From the NCBI RefSeq assembly GCF_004340905.1, contig NZ_SLXD01000009.1, positions 124,001 through 188,000 on the forward strand: a DNA stretch of 64,000 nucleotides, given 5' to 3'. Positions 34,193 to 42,921 of the stretch are shown in pieces. Source of the stretch: Rubrivivax gelatinosus (lineage in GTDB: Bacteria; Pseudomonadota; Gammaproteobacteria; Burkholderiales; Burkholderiaceae_C). The number at the start of each line of letters is the position of its first letter. Position 1 is the stretch's first letter. A program made the translations under genes and the position numbers. The notes beneath the pieces are model-generated. The model saw only the letters and a list, made by a program, of their open reading frames with translations. It did no database searches and was not told the origin of the DNA.

Positions 34193-35968
34193 TCAACTCC
34201 CGGCGGGCAGCACCTCCGGCGCGCGGATGTCGGCGTCGCGCTCGCGCAGCCGCCGCGTCACGTCCTCGGCCTGCTCGGCCGACTCCAGCACGTGCGGCGT
34301 GATCACCAGGACCATCTCGTAGCGTTCGCCGCTGCGCTCGTCCTTCTTGAAGACCTCGCGCAGCAGCGGCACCGAGGACAGCCCGGGCACGTTGCCCTCG
34401 GTGCGGCTGCGCGTCTCGCGCACCATGCCGCCGACGGCGATCGTCAGCCCGTCCTGGGCCAGCGCCACGGCCTGCACGGTGGCGGTGTTGACGGTGTCGA
34501 TCGGGAACTGGATGACGCCGTTGCCCTCGTCGCTGCCGGTGGCCAGCGGGATCGTCGTGCCGCCGGCCACGCGCACCGAGCTCTCCTGGTCGATGGTCAG
34601 CGTGACGCTGCGGTCGGCGTTGATGCGCGGGTGGATCAGCAGCGTCGTGCCGATGTCGCGCTTCTCGGTCTCGGCGGTGATCGTGGTGTTGGTCGCGCCG
34701 GTCGTGCCGGTGGTGGTCTGGGCCGTGGCGCCGGTGGTCAGCACGACCTCCTCGCCGATGAACAGGCGCGCCGGCTCGTTGTTCGACGCCAGCAGCAGCG
34801 GGCGGGCGACGGTCTGCACCCGGCCCTGCTCCTCGAGCAGCTGCAGCCGCAGGCGGATGCGGTTGCTGAGGAACTGGAACACCGAGGTGTTGTTCTCGTA
34901 CTGGCTGTAGTTGCCCAGCGCGCCGACGCTGCGCGGGCCGCTGGACGCGCCGGTCAGCGGGTTGACGCTCTGGCCCGACGCGGTGCTGGCCACGCCCGAG
35001 GCCTGGCCCTTGCTGAAGAAGTCGAGGTCGAAGGCGCGGTGGAACTCGTCGTCCAGCCGCACCTCGATGATGCGCATCTCCAGCAGCACCTGGCGCGCCG
35101 GCAGGTCGATCTGCTCGACGAAGCGGCGCACCTGGGCGAGCACCTTCTCGTCGCCGGTGCGCAGGATCAGCAGGTTGTGCAGCTTGCTGTAGGTGACGTA
35201 CAGCGGCGCGTCGTCGCCGGACTGCAGCGCGCGCGCGGTGTCGGCGTCGGTGCCGTGCTGCACCGCCTCGGGCGTGCCGTCGCTCGCCGCGCGCAGGCCG
35301 CCACGGCTGGCCGACACCGCGCCCGCGGCCTGCGCCGCGGCGTTCTGGCCGGCGGCGGCCGTGGCCGCGGTGCTGCCGCCGCGGCGCAGGTCGCCGCTGC
35401 CCAGGCGCTCGCCCAGCGGCTCCTCGCGCGGTTCGTTCAGGCGCACGCGGCTGCCGAACAGCGCGCGCAGCGCGTGCGCGGCGGCGACGACGTTGTGGTG
35501 GCGCAGCGGCAGCACCAGCGTCTGCTCCTCGCGGAAGACGGTGACGTCGCGCTGGTACTCCTCGGCGGTCATCACCAGGTAGGCGCCGGCGCTGTCGCGC
35601 CAGCGATACCACAGCCCGCTGATGCGCGTGATGCCGTCGAGCACCGCGCCGGCGCTGCTGCGCTGCATCACCATCGTCAGCTCGCGCTGTGCCGCCGCCG
35701 GCGTGGCGACGAGGTTCAGCCCCGAGGCCTCGGCGACGACGCGCAGCGCGCTGGCGACGCTGACCTGGCGGAAGTCCACGCTCATCGGCGTGTCCAGGCC
35801 GCGCGGCGCGGGCGCACGCGCTGCGGCGCGCGGCGGCACCCGCGCCGCCGTGGCGCCGGGTTCGGCGGTGTCGGCGCGCGCCGCCTGCAGCGCCAGCACC
35901 GACAGCGCCAGGACCGCCGCACGGGCCGCCGCCGTCCGGCGCGCGAGAGGGACAGCTTGGTTGTTCAT
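34193..35968 (-). CDS. Secretin of a type IV filament / T2S-like machine (MshL/PilQ/GspD family)
   Basis: Protein of 591 residues. A signal peptide (RAAVLALSVLALQAARA) is followed by an STN-like/N0 region (MSVDFRQVSVASALRVVAEASGLNLV), one N1-type domain (LPLRHHNVVAAAHALRALFGS, KLHNLLILRTGDEKVLAQVRRFVEQIDLPARQVLLEMRI) and the secretin barrel domain (RLRLQLLEEQGRVQTVARPLLL, PGLSSVPLLREVFKKDERS, VLVITPHVLE). It would form the outer-membrane channel. The short N-region with only one N1 repeat is closer to MSHA MshL than to GspD. The ATG at 35968 overlaps the PilP-like stop (ATGA). It is the last gene of the filament operon before the gap. Confidence 0.88.
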   Translation of the reverse strand: MNNQAVPLARRTAAARAAVLALSVLALQAARADTAEPGATAARVPPRAAARAPAPRGLDTPMSVDFRQVSVASALRVVAEASGLNLVATPAAAQRELTMVMQRSSAGAVLDGITRISGLWYRWRDSAGAYLVMTAEEYQRDVTVFREEQTLVLPLRHHNVVAAAHALRALFGSRVRLNEPREEPLGERLGSGDLRRGGSTAATAAAGQNAAAQAAGAVSASRGGLRAASDGTPEAVQHGTDADTARALQSGDDAPLYVTYSKLHNLLILRTGDEKVLAQVRRFVEQIDLPARQVLLEMRIIEVRLDDEFHRAFDLDFFSKGQASGVASTASGQSVNPLTGASSGPRSVGALGNYSQYENNTSVFQFLSNRIRLRLQLLEEQGRVQTVARPLLLASNNEPARLFIGEEVVLTTGATAQTTTGTTGATNTTITAETEKRDIGTTLLIHPRINADRSVTLTIDQESSVRVAGGTTIPLATGSDEGNGVIQFPIDTVNTATVQAVALAQDGLTIAVGGMVRETRSRTEGNVPGLSSVPLLREVFKKDERSGERYEMVLVITPHVLESAEQAEDVTRRLRERDADIRAPEVLPAGS

Positions 35969-36477
35969 CGGATCCACACGCGCGCGGGCGTGCCGTCGAG
36001 GCCGCCGCCGATCTGCAGTTGCACCCCCTGGGCGTCGATGCGCAGCACGCGCGCCAGGCCGCCCTCGGGCATCTCGAGCTCGTCGCCCTCGGCGACGAGG
36101 CGCTCGCGCCAGCGCGCCGCCGGGGCCTCGGCCTCGGGGCCGAGCAGCGCGCGCGGGCGCTCGCCGAGCACCAGCGCGAGCACGCGCCAGCCGCTGGCCA
36201 GCGCCGCCGTCGCCGGCAGCGCCGCCGCCGGCCCGGGCCGGCCGGGGCGGCGCTGGCGCAGCTCGGGCGTGACCTGGAACGGGTCGCGCTCGGCGCCGGC
36301 CGGGCCGCGGCGCTGGGCCTGCACCGCGTCGGCGTAGTCCTGGATCGTGCGCAGCCCCTGGCGCAGCGCCGGCGGCACCTCGGGCGGCTCCTGGGCGCCG
36401 GCCGGCGCGCACGAGGCGAGCGCGAGCAGCACGAGCCCGGACGCCGGGGCGCCGCGGTGGCGCGGTCGGCGTCTCAT
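35965..36477 (-). CDS. PilP/GspC/MshK-like small periplasmic subunit
   Basis: Protein of 170 residues beginning with a signal peptide (SGLVLLALASCAPAGA; a Cys-Ala-Pro site could make it a lipoprotein). A short helical and Pro-rich linker follows (GLRTIQDYADAVQAQRRG, RDPFQVTPELRQRR). It ends in a small beta domain (RERLVAEGDELEMPEGGLARVLRIDAQGVQLQIGGG) typical of PilP/GspC/MshK proteins that contact the secretin. Sequence similarity is weak, so the call rests on size, architecture and position between GspF- and secretin-encoding genes. Both ends overlap neighbours by 4 nt. Confidence 0.65.
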   Translation of the reverse strand: MRRRPRHRGAPASGLVLLALASCAPAGAQEPPEVPPALRQGLRTIQDYADAVQAQRRGPAGAERDPFQVTPELRQRRPGRPGPAAALPATAALASGWRVLALVLGERPRALLGPEAEAPAARWRERLVAEGDELEMPEGGLARVLRIDAQGVQLQIGGGLDGTPARVWIR

Positions 36478-37715
36478 TGGCCTCCCCCTCCGATGGACAT
36501 GACGGTCTTGAAGAACGTGTAGTAGACGAAGCCGACGACGGCGCCGACGACGATCAGCAGCACCGGCTCGATCAGCCCGGTCATCAGCTTGATGCGCGCG
36601 TCGAGCCGGGCGCGAAAGTGCGTGGCCACCGCCTCGAGCACGGTGTCGAGCTGGCCCGTGCCCTCGCCGACGGCGACCATGTGGCGCATCAGCGGCGGCA
36701 CCGGCCGCTGGTCCAGCGCGCGCGCCAGGCTGCGCCCGGCCAGCAGCCGGTGCTCGGCCTCCTCGAAGACGGCGACGTAGACCCGGTTGCCGGCGATGCG
36801 GCGCACGATGCGCAGGCTCTCCAGCGCGGTGGCGCCGCTGCCCACCAGCAGGCTCATCGCCCAGGCGGTGCGGGTCATCGTCGCGTCGCGGATCGCGCCG
36901 CCGAGCAGCGGCAGGGCCAGCAGCAGGCGGTCGACGATGCGCCGGCCGCGCTCGAACAGCAGCGTCACCCAGACCGCAGCGACGGCCGCGCCCAACCCCG
37001 CGCCCAGCCACGGCGCCCAGCGCGAGAAGCCCGCGGCCAGGTCCATCAGCAGCTGGGCCTCGGCCGGCACGCGGTTGCCGCGGCCCTCGATGAAGGCGGC
37101 GAAACGCGGCACCACCGAGACGGCGAGGAAGGCGAAGACGCCGACGGCCATCGCCAGCACCAGGCTCGGATAGAGCATCGTGTTGAGCACCTGGCGGCGC
37201 AGCTCGCCCTGGCGTTCGAGGTCCAGCGCCATGCGTTCGCAGACCAGGTCGAGCTCGCCGCTGGCTTCGGCGCTGGCGGTGAGCTGCACCATCAGCGGCG
37301 TGAACGGCCGCCCGCGCGCGGCCATCGCCTGCGACAGCGGCAGGCCCCCGCGCAAGGCCTCGGCAAGCGCGCCGACGTGGGCGCGCAGGCTGTGCTTGAC
37401 GGCCAGCCGCGCCGCGGCGTCCAGCGCCTGCACCAGCGTGTGGCCGGCACGCAGCATCAGCGCCAGCTGGCGCAGCAGCAGCGCCAGGTCGCCGCGCCGC
37501 GTCGGCATCCAGGCGCGCGGCAGCAGCGGCTCGACGGCGGCGAGCAGCCGCTCGCCGGCCGACAGGGTCTCGCGCAGCGGGCCCGGCGCGACCTCGATCG
37601 GCCGCAGGCGCAGCGCGCGCAGCTGGCTGCGTGCGTCGCGCTCGTCGCGCGCCTCGACTTCGCCGCGCTGCTCGACGCCGTGCGCGTCCAGCGCCAGGTA
37701 GCCCCAGCGGTTCAT
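36474..37715 (-). CDS. GspF/PilC/MshG-type inner-membrane platform protein
   Basis: Protein of 413 residues with the duplicated T2SSF domain. Repeat 1 is LLLRQLALMLRAGHTLVQALDAAA ... VCERMALDLERQGELRRQV; repeat 2 is AWAMSLLVGSGATALESLRIV ... MRHMVAVGEGTGQLDTVLEAVA. Three membrane helices are visible (VLAMAVGVFAFLAVSVV, LGAGLGAAVAAVWVTLLF, IEPVLLIVVGAVVGFVYYTFF). It is the integral platform on which the assembly ATPase works. The length is usual for the family. It overlaps the GspE-like gene upstream and the PilP-like gene downstream by 4 nt each. Confidence 0.9.
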   Translation of the reverse strand: MNRWGYLALDAHGVEQRGEVEARDERDARSQLRALRLRPIEVAPGPLRETLSAGERLLAAVEPLLPRAWMPTRRGDLALLLRQLALMLRAGHTLVQALDAAARLAVKHSLRAHVGALAEALRGGLPLSQAMAARGRPFTPLMVQLTASAEASGELDLVCERMALDLERQGELRRQVLNTMLYPSLVLAMAVGVFAFLAVSVVPRFAAFIEGRGNRVPAEAQLLMDLAAGFSRWAPWLGAGLGAAVAAVWVTLLFERGRRIVDRLLLALPLLGGAIRDATMTRTAWAMSLLVGSGATALESLRIVRRIAGNRVYVAVFEEAEHRLLAGRSLARALDQRPVPPLMRHMVAVGEGTGQLDTVLEAVATHFRARLDARIKLMTGLIEPVLLIVVGAVVGFVYYTFFKTVMSIGGGGQ

Positions 37716-39343
37716 GCGCCGCTCCGCAGGAAGGGCCGCACGTCGTCCAGGGCGACGATGCCGGCGAGCAGCTTGGCGCGCGCGTCCTCGGCCAGCGCGT
37801 GCAGCCGGCCGCGCTCGCGCGCCGTCTCCATCAGCCGGCGCTCGCGCGCGCCGTCGGCCACCGCCTCGGCCAGCGCGGCGTCCATCCACAGCGCCTCGTA
37901 CAGGCCGATGCGGCCGCGGTAGCCGGTGCCCAGGCAGTGCGGGCAGCCCACCGGGCGGCAGGGTGTGGCGTCCGGCGGCAGCGCCTCCAGGCCCAGCGCC
38001 TCGAGCAGCCGGGCGTCGGCGCCGGCGGGCTCGCGGCAGCGCGTGCACAGGCGGCGCACGAGCCGCTGCGCGAGCACGCCGGCCAGCGTGTCGGCGATCA
38101 TGTAGCGCTCGCAGCCGATGTCCACCAGCCGCGTCACGGCGCCGGCGGCCGAGTTGGTGTGCAGCGTCGACAGCACCAGGTGGCCGGTGGCCGCGGCCTT
38201 CAGCGCGGTGTCGGCGGTGTCGGCGTCGCGCACCTCGCCGACGAGGATGATGTCCGGGTCGTGGCGCAGGAAGGCGCGCAGCGCGTCGGCGAAACCGACC
38301 TTGGCGCTGACGCCGACCTGCGAGATGCCGGCGACCTGCTGCTCGACCGGGTCCTCCACCGTCAGCACGTTCAGCCGCCGGCTGTCGAGCTCGCGCAGCG
38401 CCGCGTACAGCGTCGTCGACTTGCCCGAGCCGGTGGGGCCGGTGACGAGCAGGATGCCGTGCGGGCGCGCGAGGATGGCGCGCAGCGGCGCCAGCACCGC
38501 CTCGGGCATGCCCAGCGCGTCCAGGCTCAGCGCCGCGCCCTGCTGGCCCAGCAGGCGCAGCGTCAGGCGTTCGCCGTGGCAGGTCGGCATCGAGGCCACG
38601 CGCAGGTCCACGCTGTCGCCGTCCCAGCCGCCGACGGCGAACCTGACGCCGCCGTCCTGCGGCGCGCGCGACTCGGCGATGTCCAGCCCGGCGAGCACCT
38701 TGATGCGCGAGACCAGCGCTTCGCCGAGCGCACGCGGCAGCGCCGGCCCCCAGTCCTGCAGCACGCCGTCCACGCGCAGCCGCACCTGGTGGCCGCCTTC
38801 GACCGCCTCGACGTGGATGTCGGTGGCGCGGCGCTGCAGGCTCTCGCGCACCAGGCGGTCGAAGAGCGCCGTCGCGTCCTCGTCCGGCGCGCGGGCGGCG
38901 CCGGTGGGGCCGCGCCCGGTCTCGCGCAGCAGCAGCGCCGCCAGGCCGTCGGCGTCGGCCAGCACCAGGCGCGGTTCGCGCCCGAGCAGCCGCGCCGCGA
39001 CCAGGACGCCGGCGCGGTCGTCGGGGTCGCAGACGGCCAGGCAGTCGCGGCCCTGCTCGTCGAGCAGCGGCATCATCGCGTGCTTCTGCAGCAGCGCCAC
39101 CGGCAGGCGCTTGAAGGCCGCCTCGTCCAGGCGCGCGGCGCCCAGGTCCAGCCAGGGCAGGCCGCGCTGGCGCGCCAGCGCCTGCCAGAAGGCCGTCGGC
39201 GGCAGGCGCAGCTCGCGCCCGATGGCGTCCAGCAGGCCCAGGCGCTGGGCGCGCGCCAGCGGCCGCAGCCGCGACACCGTCGCCGCGTCGACCAGGCCGG
39301 CCTGCACGCCGGCGTTCAGCAGCGCCGCCTCATGCACGGCCAT
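37712..39343 (-). CDS. GspE/PilB/MshE-type assembly ATPase
   Basis: Protein of 543 residues. An MshEN-like N-terminal domain (FWQALARQRGLPWLDLGAARLDEAAFKRLP) is followed by the ATPase with Walker A GPTGSGKSTT, Asp box, Walker B (DIILVGEVRDADTADTALKAA) and His box (HLVLSTLHTN). A zinc-binding tetracysteine element (CTRCREPAG ... CPHCLGTGYRGR) is typical of extension ATPases. It powers subunit assembly. The start ATG at 39343 lies inside the end of the PilT-like gene (14-bp overlap). Confidence 0.92.
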   Translation of the reverse strand: MAVHEAALLNAGVQAGLVDAATVSRLRPLARAQRLGLLDAIGRELRLPPTAFWQALARQRGLPWLDLGAARLDEAAFKRLPVALLQKHAMMPLLDEQGRDCLAVCDPDDRAGVLVAARLLGREPRLVLADADGLAALLLRETGRGPTGAARAPDEDATALFDRLVRESLQRRATDIHVEAVEGGHQVRLRVDGVLQDWGPALPRALGEALVSRIKVLAGLDIAESRAPQDGGVRFAVGGWDGDSVDLRVASMPTCHGERLTLRLLGQQGAALSLDALGMPEAVLAPLRAILARPHGILLVTGPTGSGKSTTLYAALRELDSRRLNVLTVEDPVEQQVAGISQVGVSAKVGFADALRAFLRHDPDIILVGEVRDADTADTALKAAATGHLVLSTLHTNSAAGAVTRLVDIGCERYMIADTLAGVLAQRLVRRLCTRCREPAGADARLLEALGLEALPPDATPCRPVGCPHCLGTGYRGRIGLYEALWMDAALAEAVADGARERRLMETARERGRLHALAEDARAKLLAGIVALDDVRPFLRSGA

Positions 39344-40463
39344 GGGGGCTCCTCGTGGCGCCGCGCGCGCCGGCCTCGGCCAGCAGCCGGCCCAGGCGCG
39401 CCGGGTCGCGCGCCAGCGCGCGCGCCTCGTCCAGCCCCAGCCGGCCGGCGCCGACGGCGGCGGCCAGCGAATGGTCGAAGGTCTGCATGCCGTGTTCGGT
39501 GCCGCTTTCCAGCAGCGAGTGGATCTGCTTGCTGCGCCCGCTGGCGATCAGGTGCGCCACCGCGGTGTTGACGACCAGCACCTCGGCCAGCGCGGTGCGG
39601 CCGTGGCCGTCGCGGCGCGGCACCAGGCGCTGCGAGACCACCGCGCGCAGGCACGACGCGAGGCGGTAGCGCGCGGTGTCCTGCTCGTCGCCGGGGAAAC
39701 CGCCGACCACGCGCTCGACGGTGCCGACGGTGTCGGCGGTGTGCAGCGTGCCCAGCACCAGGTGGCCGGTCTCGGCGGCGGTGAGCGCCGCGCGCATGGT
39801 CTCCAGGTCGCGCATCTCGCCCACCAGGATCACGTCGGGGTCCTGGCGCAGCGCCGCACGCACCGCGCTGGCGAAGTCGGGGAAGTCCTGGTGCAGCCCG
39901 CGGTGCGTGACGTGGGCGCGGATCGGCTCGTGCACGAACTCGACCGGGTCCTCGATGGTCAGGATGTGGCGCGCGTGCTGACGGTTGATCTCGTGCACCA
40001 GCGCGGCCAGCGTCGTGCTCTTGCCCGAGCCGGTGGCGCCGGTGACGAGCACCAGGCCGTCGCCGATGTCGGCCAGGCCGGCGAGCGACGCGGGCAGGCC
40101 GAGCTGGGCGAAGCTGCGCAGGCGGCCGTCGAGGTGGCGCGCCACGAGCCCCGCGCGCCCCAGGCTGCGCAGCAGGTTGATGCGGAAACGCTCGCCGCCC
40201 AGCGTCAGGCCCAGGTCCAGGCCGCCGTCGCGCTGCCAGTCGGCGAGCCGGCCGTCGCGTTCGGCGAGCCGGGCGCAGAGTTCGCCCAGCGCCGTGGCCG
40301 TCCAGGCCTGGCCGCCCAGCGGGCGCAACTCGCCGTTGACGCGCGCCAGCGGCGGCTGGGCGCTCGCCAGGTGCAGGTCCGAGCCGCCAGCGGCCAGCAG
40401 CTGCTGCAGCAGCGCGTGCAGGCGGTCGAGCACGTCGGCGGGCGTGTCGTGGGCTTCGGTCAC
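39330..40463 (-). CDS. PilT/PilU-type retraction-like ATPase
   Basis: Protein of 377 residues. The N-terminal PAS-like domain (GGSDLHLASAQPPLARVNGELRPL) is that of PilT. Walker A is GATGSGKSTT, Walker B is DPDVILVGEMRDLETMRAAL and the His box is HLVLGTLHTADTVGTVERVV. A C-terminal GRSKQIHSLLESGTEHGMQTFDHSLAAAV is closest to PilU/PilT. It lacks the zinc tetracysteine motif and the large N-domain of the extension ATPase. Type II secretion systems normally have no such ATPase, so the machine may make a retractable filament. The start is GTG at 40463, overlapping the PilO-like gene (GTGA). Confidence 0.88.
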   Translation of the reverse strand: MTEAHDTPADVLDRLHALLQQLLAAGGSDLHLASAQPPLARVNGELRPLGGQAWTATALGELCARLAERDGRLADWQRDGGLDLGLTLGGERFRINLLRSLGRAGLVARHLDGRLRSFAQLGLPASLAGLADIGDGLVLVTGATGSGKSTTLAALVHEINRQHARHILTIEDPVEFVHEPIRAHVTHRGLHQDFPDFASAVRAALRQDPDVILVGEMRDLETMRAALTAAETGHLVLGTLHTADTVGTVERVVGGFPGDEQDTARYRLASCLRAVVSQRLVPRRDGHGRTALAEVLVVNTAVAHLIASGRSKQIHSLLESGTEHGMQTFDHSLAAAVGAGRLGLDEARALARDPARLGRLLAEAGARGATRSPHGRA

Positions 40464-41152
40464 AGCGTCAGGTCCATCTTCACTTCGAGCCAGGGCAGGC
40501 GCGGCGCCTCGCCGGCAGGGGCGGGGGCGGCGCGCACCTCCAGCGACAGCCAGACCGGCGCCACCGTGTAGGGCAGGGTGCTCAGGCCGTCGAGGAACTG
40601 CATCAGGCCGCGGAACGAGGCCTGGGCCTCGAAGCGCATCGTCGGGCGCTGGTAGGGCGCGGCCTGGGCGAGCTGGCGCATGCGCTCGGCGCTCGGCGGC
40701 TGGCCCTGTTCCTCGCGCTTGAGGCCCTGCAGCTCCAGCCGCGTGAGGTTCAGGTCGGCGCCCTCGGCCAGCGCGGTGAGCGCGGCGACGAGTTCGCGGC
40801 CGGGCTCGAGCGTGTCCAGCGGGGCGAACGCCGGTTCGAGCGCGGCCAGACGCGCACGCTGGCGTTCGAGCTCGCCGCGCAGCCCCGCGGCTTCGCGTGC
40901 CAGCGCCGCCGGGCTGCGTGCGCCCAGCGATCCCGGCGGCAGCACCGGCGCCTGCTGCGAGGCCTGGCGCGCGCGCTGCTCCAGCCGTGTCAGGTCGCCG
41001 CGCGCCTTCAGGCGCGCCGGATGGGCGACGAAGGCGTGCAGCGCGCTCAGCGCCGCCAGCAGCAGGGCCGCGGCGATCAGCGGCACGCGCCGGCGCTCGG
41101 CCTCGCCGAGCCGCTGCCAGCGTTCGCCCGCGGAGGACAGCCAGCGTTTCAT
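40460..41152 (-). CDS. PilO/GspM/MshJ-like inner-membrane subunit
   Basis: Protein of 230 residues with a short cytoplasmic start (KRWLSSAGERWQRLGEAERRRVP), one transmembrane helix (about 25-42, LIAAALLLAALSALHAFV), a coiled-coil (about 48-110, Ala/Arg/Leu-rich) and a ferredoxin-like C-terminal domain (YQRPTMRFEAQASFRGLMQFLDGLSTLPY) that resembles PilO/MshJ. It would dimerise with the PilN-like region of the neighbouring fusion protein to form the alignment complex. Position and architecture support the call; direct similarity is modest. Confidence 0.7.
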   Translation of the reverse strand: MKRWLSSAGERWQRLGEAERRRVPLIAAALLLAALSALHAFVAHPARLKARGDLTRLEQRARQASQQAPVLPPGSLGARSPAALAREAAGLRGELERQRARLAALEPAFAPLDTLEPGRELVAALTALAEGADLNLTRLELQGLKREEQGQPPSAERMRQLAQAAPYQRPTMRFEAQASFRGLMQFLDGLSTLPYTVAPVWLSLEVRAAPAPAGEAPRLPWLEVKMDLTL

Positions 41153-42921
41153 GGCCGGACTCCGGAGGCGGCCGCCGGCGCGTCGTCGGCCTCCAGCTCG
41201 GGGGCCTGCGGCACGAGCCAGAACACCATCTCGACGCCGGGCTCGCCCTGGCGGCCGGCGCGGCTGCGCAGCGCCGGCTGCGCGACGCTGATGCCGCGCC
41301 CGGCGACACGCTGCTGCACGCGCTCGGCATACGCCTGCAGCCGCGGCGCCTCGGTCGACCAGGCGCGCACCTCCAGGCCGATGCGGGGCTCGCCGTGGCC
41401 CGGTTCGCGCACGCCGTCGAGCACGACCTGGGCGTCGATCGCCGCGCCCAGGTCGCGGATCAGCGCCGGCACGGTCAGCGTGCGTTCGCGCACCGCGCTC
41501 CAGGCGTCGGCACGCGCCAGCGTCTGCTGCAGCGCCTGGCGCAGCCCGGCGACCTCGCGCTGGCGCTGCTGCAGCTCGCGCGACTGCTGCTGGCCCTGCT
41601 CGCGGTCGGCGCTGCGCGCGTTGAGCCGCGCCTCGATCGCCTCGCGCTGGCGCTCGATGGCGTGGATGTCCCACCAGACCCAGCCCTGCCAGGCGGCGGC
41701 GGCGGCGACGCTGGCGCCGGCGGCCAGCCACGGGCGCCAGCCGGGGCGGCGCCACAGCGGCGGCCGCGGGTCGGCGGCGGGAATGCGCACCAGGCGCGGC
41801 GCCGGCGAGTCGAGTTCGTGTGCCAGCGCCTGGGCCCGGGCGCTGGCGGCCTGGGCGGCGTCGGCGGCGACGACCGTGACCGGCAGCCGCATCAGCCGCT
41901 GCAGCCCGGCGGCCAGCGCGGCGGCGTCCAGCGCCGGGTCGGCGACGACCAGGCGCAGCTCGTTCAGCGGCTCCACCTGCCAGTCCAGCAGCAGCGTGGC
42001 CAGCGACTCGGCGTCGGCCGGCTGCTCCTCGCGCGAGTCCAGGCGCTGGCCGCCGCAGGCGCCGTCGACGCGGCGCAGCGCGTGCACGCACTCGGGCGTC
42101 AGCTCCAGGCCCAGGCAGACGCCCGCGTCGGCGCCGCCCCAGGCGACGGCCAGCCCGGTGCGCGGCCACAAGCCCTCCAGGCGCAGCCCGGCGGCGCGCG
42201 TGGCGGCGATCCAGTCGGCGCGCGCCTGGGCCCCCGTCGCCGCGACGCGCCACAGCGGCAGCCGGTGGCCCTGGCCGTCGCGCACCAGCGCGCCGTGCCA
42301 GCCGCAGGCGATGTCGCGGTCGAGCATCTGCAGCGTCGTCTGGGCCTGCAGCGCGGCGTCGAGCGCCTCGCGGGCGACGCAGCCGAGCTCGAGCGCGAGC
42401 TCGCCGAAACGCAGGGTGTCGCCGTTGGGCGCGAAACGGCCCTGGCGCGACAGCGTGGTGACGGCTTCGCGCGCCGCGGCGTCGAGCACGCCGCGCGCCT
42501 GCAGCACCGCGCCGATGGTCCAGACGGCGTTGTGGGCGGCGATCGCCGGCTCGGCTTCGTAGCGCGCCATCTCCATCATCTGCGTCGGCGCGCGCGGGCG
42601 CTGCGGGTCCACCGGCAGGTCGACGACGGCCGGCACCGCGCCGGCAAGCATCACCGCCAGCCGGCGCGGGCGCGGCAGGCCGGCCTCGGCCGCGGCCGCC
42701 AGCAGGGCCGGCAGCGCGGCGCCCGGATCGGTGGCCGGATGCTCGCGGCGCAGCACTTCCTGCCAGCTGGCGGCGCTGCCGCGGCCGTCGCGGCGCAGCG
42801 CCACCAGCGTGATGCCTCGCGGCCCGGCGTCGGCCAGCCAGCGCAGCGTGCCGCCGCCGCGGCGCGGCAGGCGCAGCCGCGCCATCGTGGCGGCCGAGGG
42901 GCGGGGCAGGCGGCGCTTCAT
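41149..42921 (-). CDS. PilM/PilN-like (MshI/GspL) fusion with inserted MshEN-like segment
   Basis: Protein of 590 residues. The N-terminal ~380 residues are PilM/GspL-like actin-fold material. Within it residues 168-195 (LRFGELALELGCVAREALDAALQAQ) match the L-G-E-L-L-x-x-x-G-x-x-x-x-x-x-L-x-x-A-L pattern of the T2SSE_N/MshEN domain normally found in the ATPase. A single transmembrane helix at about 396-415, a Glu/Gln-rich coiled coil (about 420-470) and a C-terminal PilN-like domain follow. It would link the cytoplasmic ATPase to the periplasmic PilO-like partner. Overlaps of 4 nt join it to both neighbours. The insert is unusual. Confidence 0.7.
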   Translation of the reverse strand: MKRRLPRPSAATMARLRLPRRGGGTLRWLADAGPRGITLVALRRDGRGSAASWQEVLRREHPATDPGAALPALLAAAAEAGLPRPRRLAVMLAGAVPAVVDLPVDPQRPRAPTQMMEMARYEAEPAIAAHNAVWTIGAVLQARGVLDAAAREAVTTLSRQGRFAPNGDTLRFGELALELGCVAREALDAALQAQTTLQMLDRDIACGWHGALVRDGQGHRLPLWRVAATGAQARADWIAATRAAGLRLEGLWPRTGLAVAWGGADAGVCLGLELTPECVHALRRVDGACGGQRLDSREEQPADAESLATLLLDWQVEPLNELRLVVADPALDAAALAAGLQRLMRLPVTVVAADAAQAASARAQALAHELDSPAPRLVRIPAADPRPPLWRRPGWRPWLAAGASVAAAAAWQGWVWWDIHAIERQREAIEARLNARSADREQGQQQSRELQQRQREVAGLRQALQQTLARADAWSAVRERTLTVPALIRDLGAAIDAQVVLDGVREPGHGEPRIGLEVRAWSTEAPRLQAYAERVQQRVAGRGISVAQPALRSRAGRQGEPGVEMVFWLVPQAPELEADDAPAAASGVRP

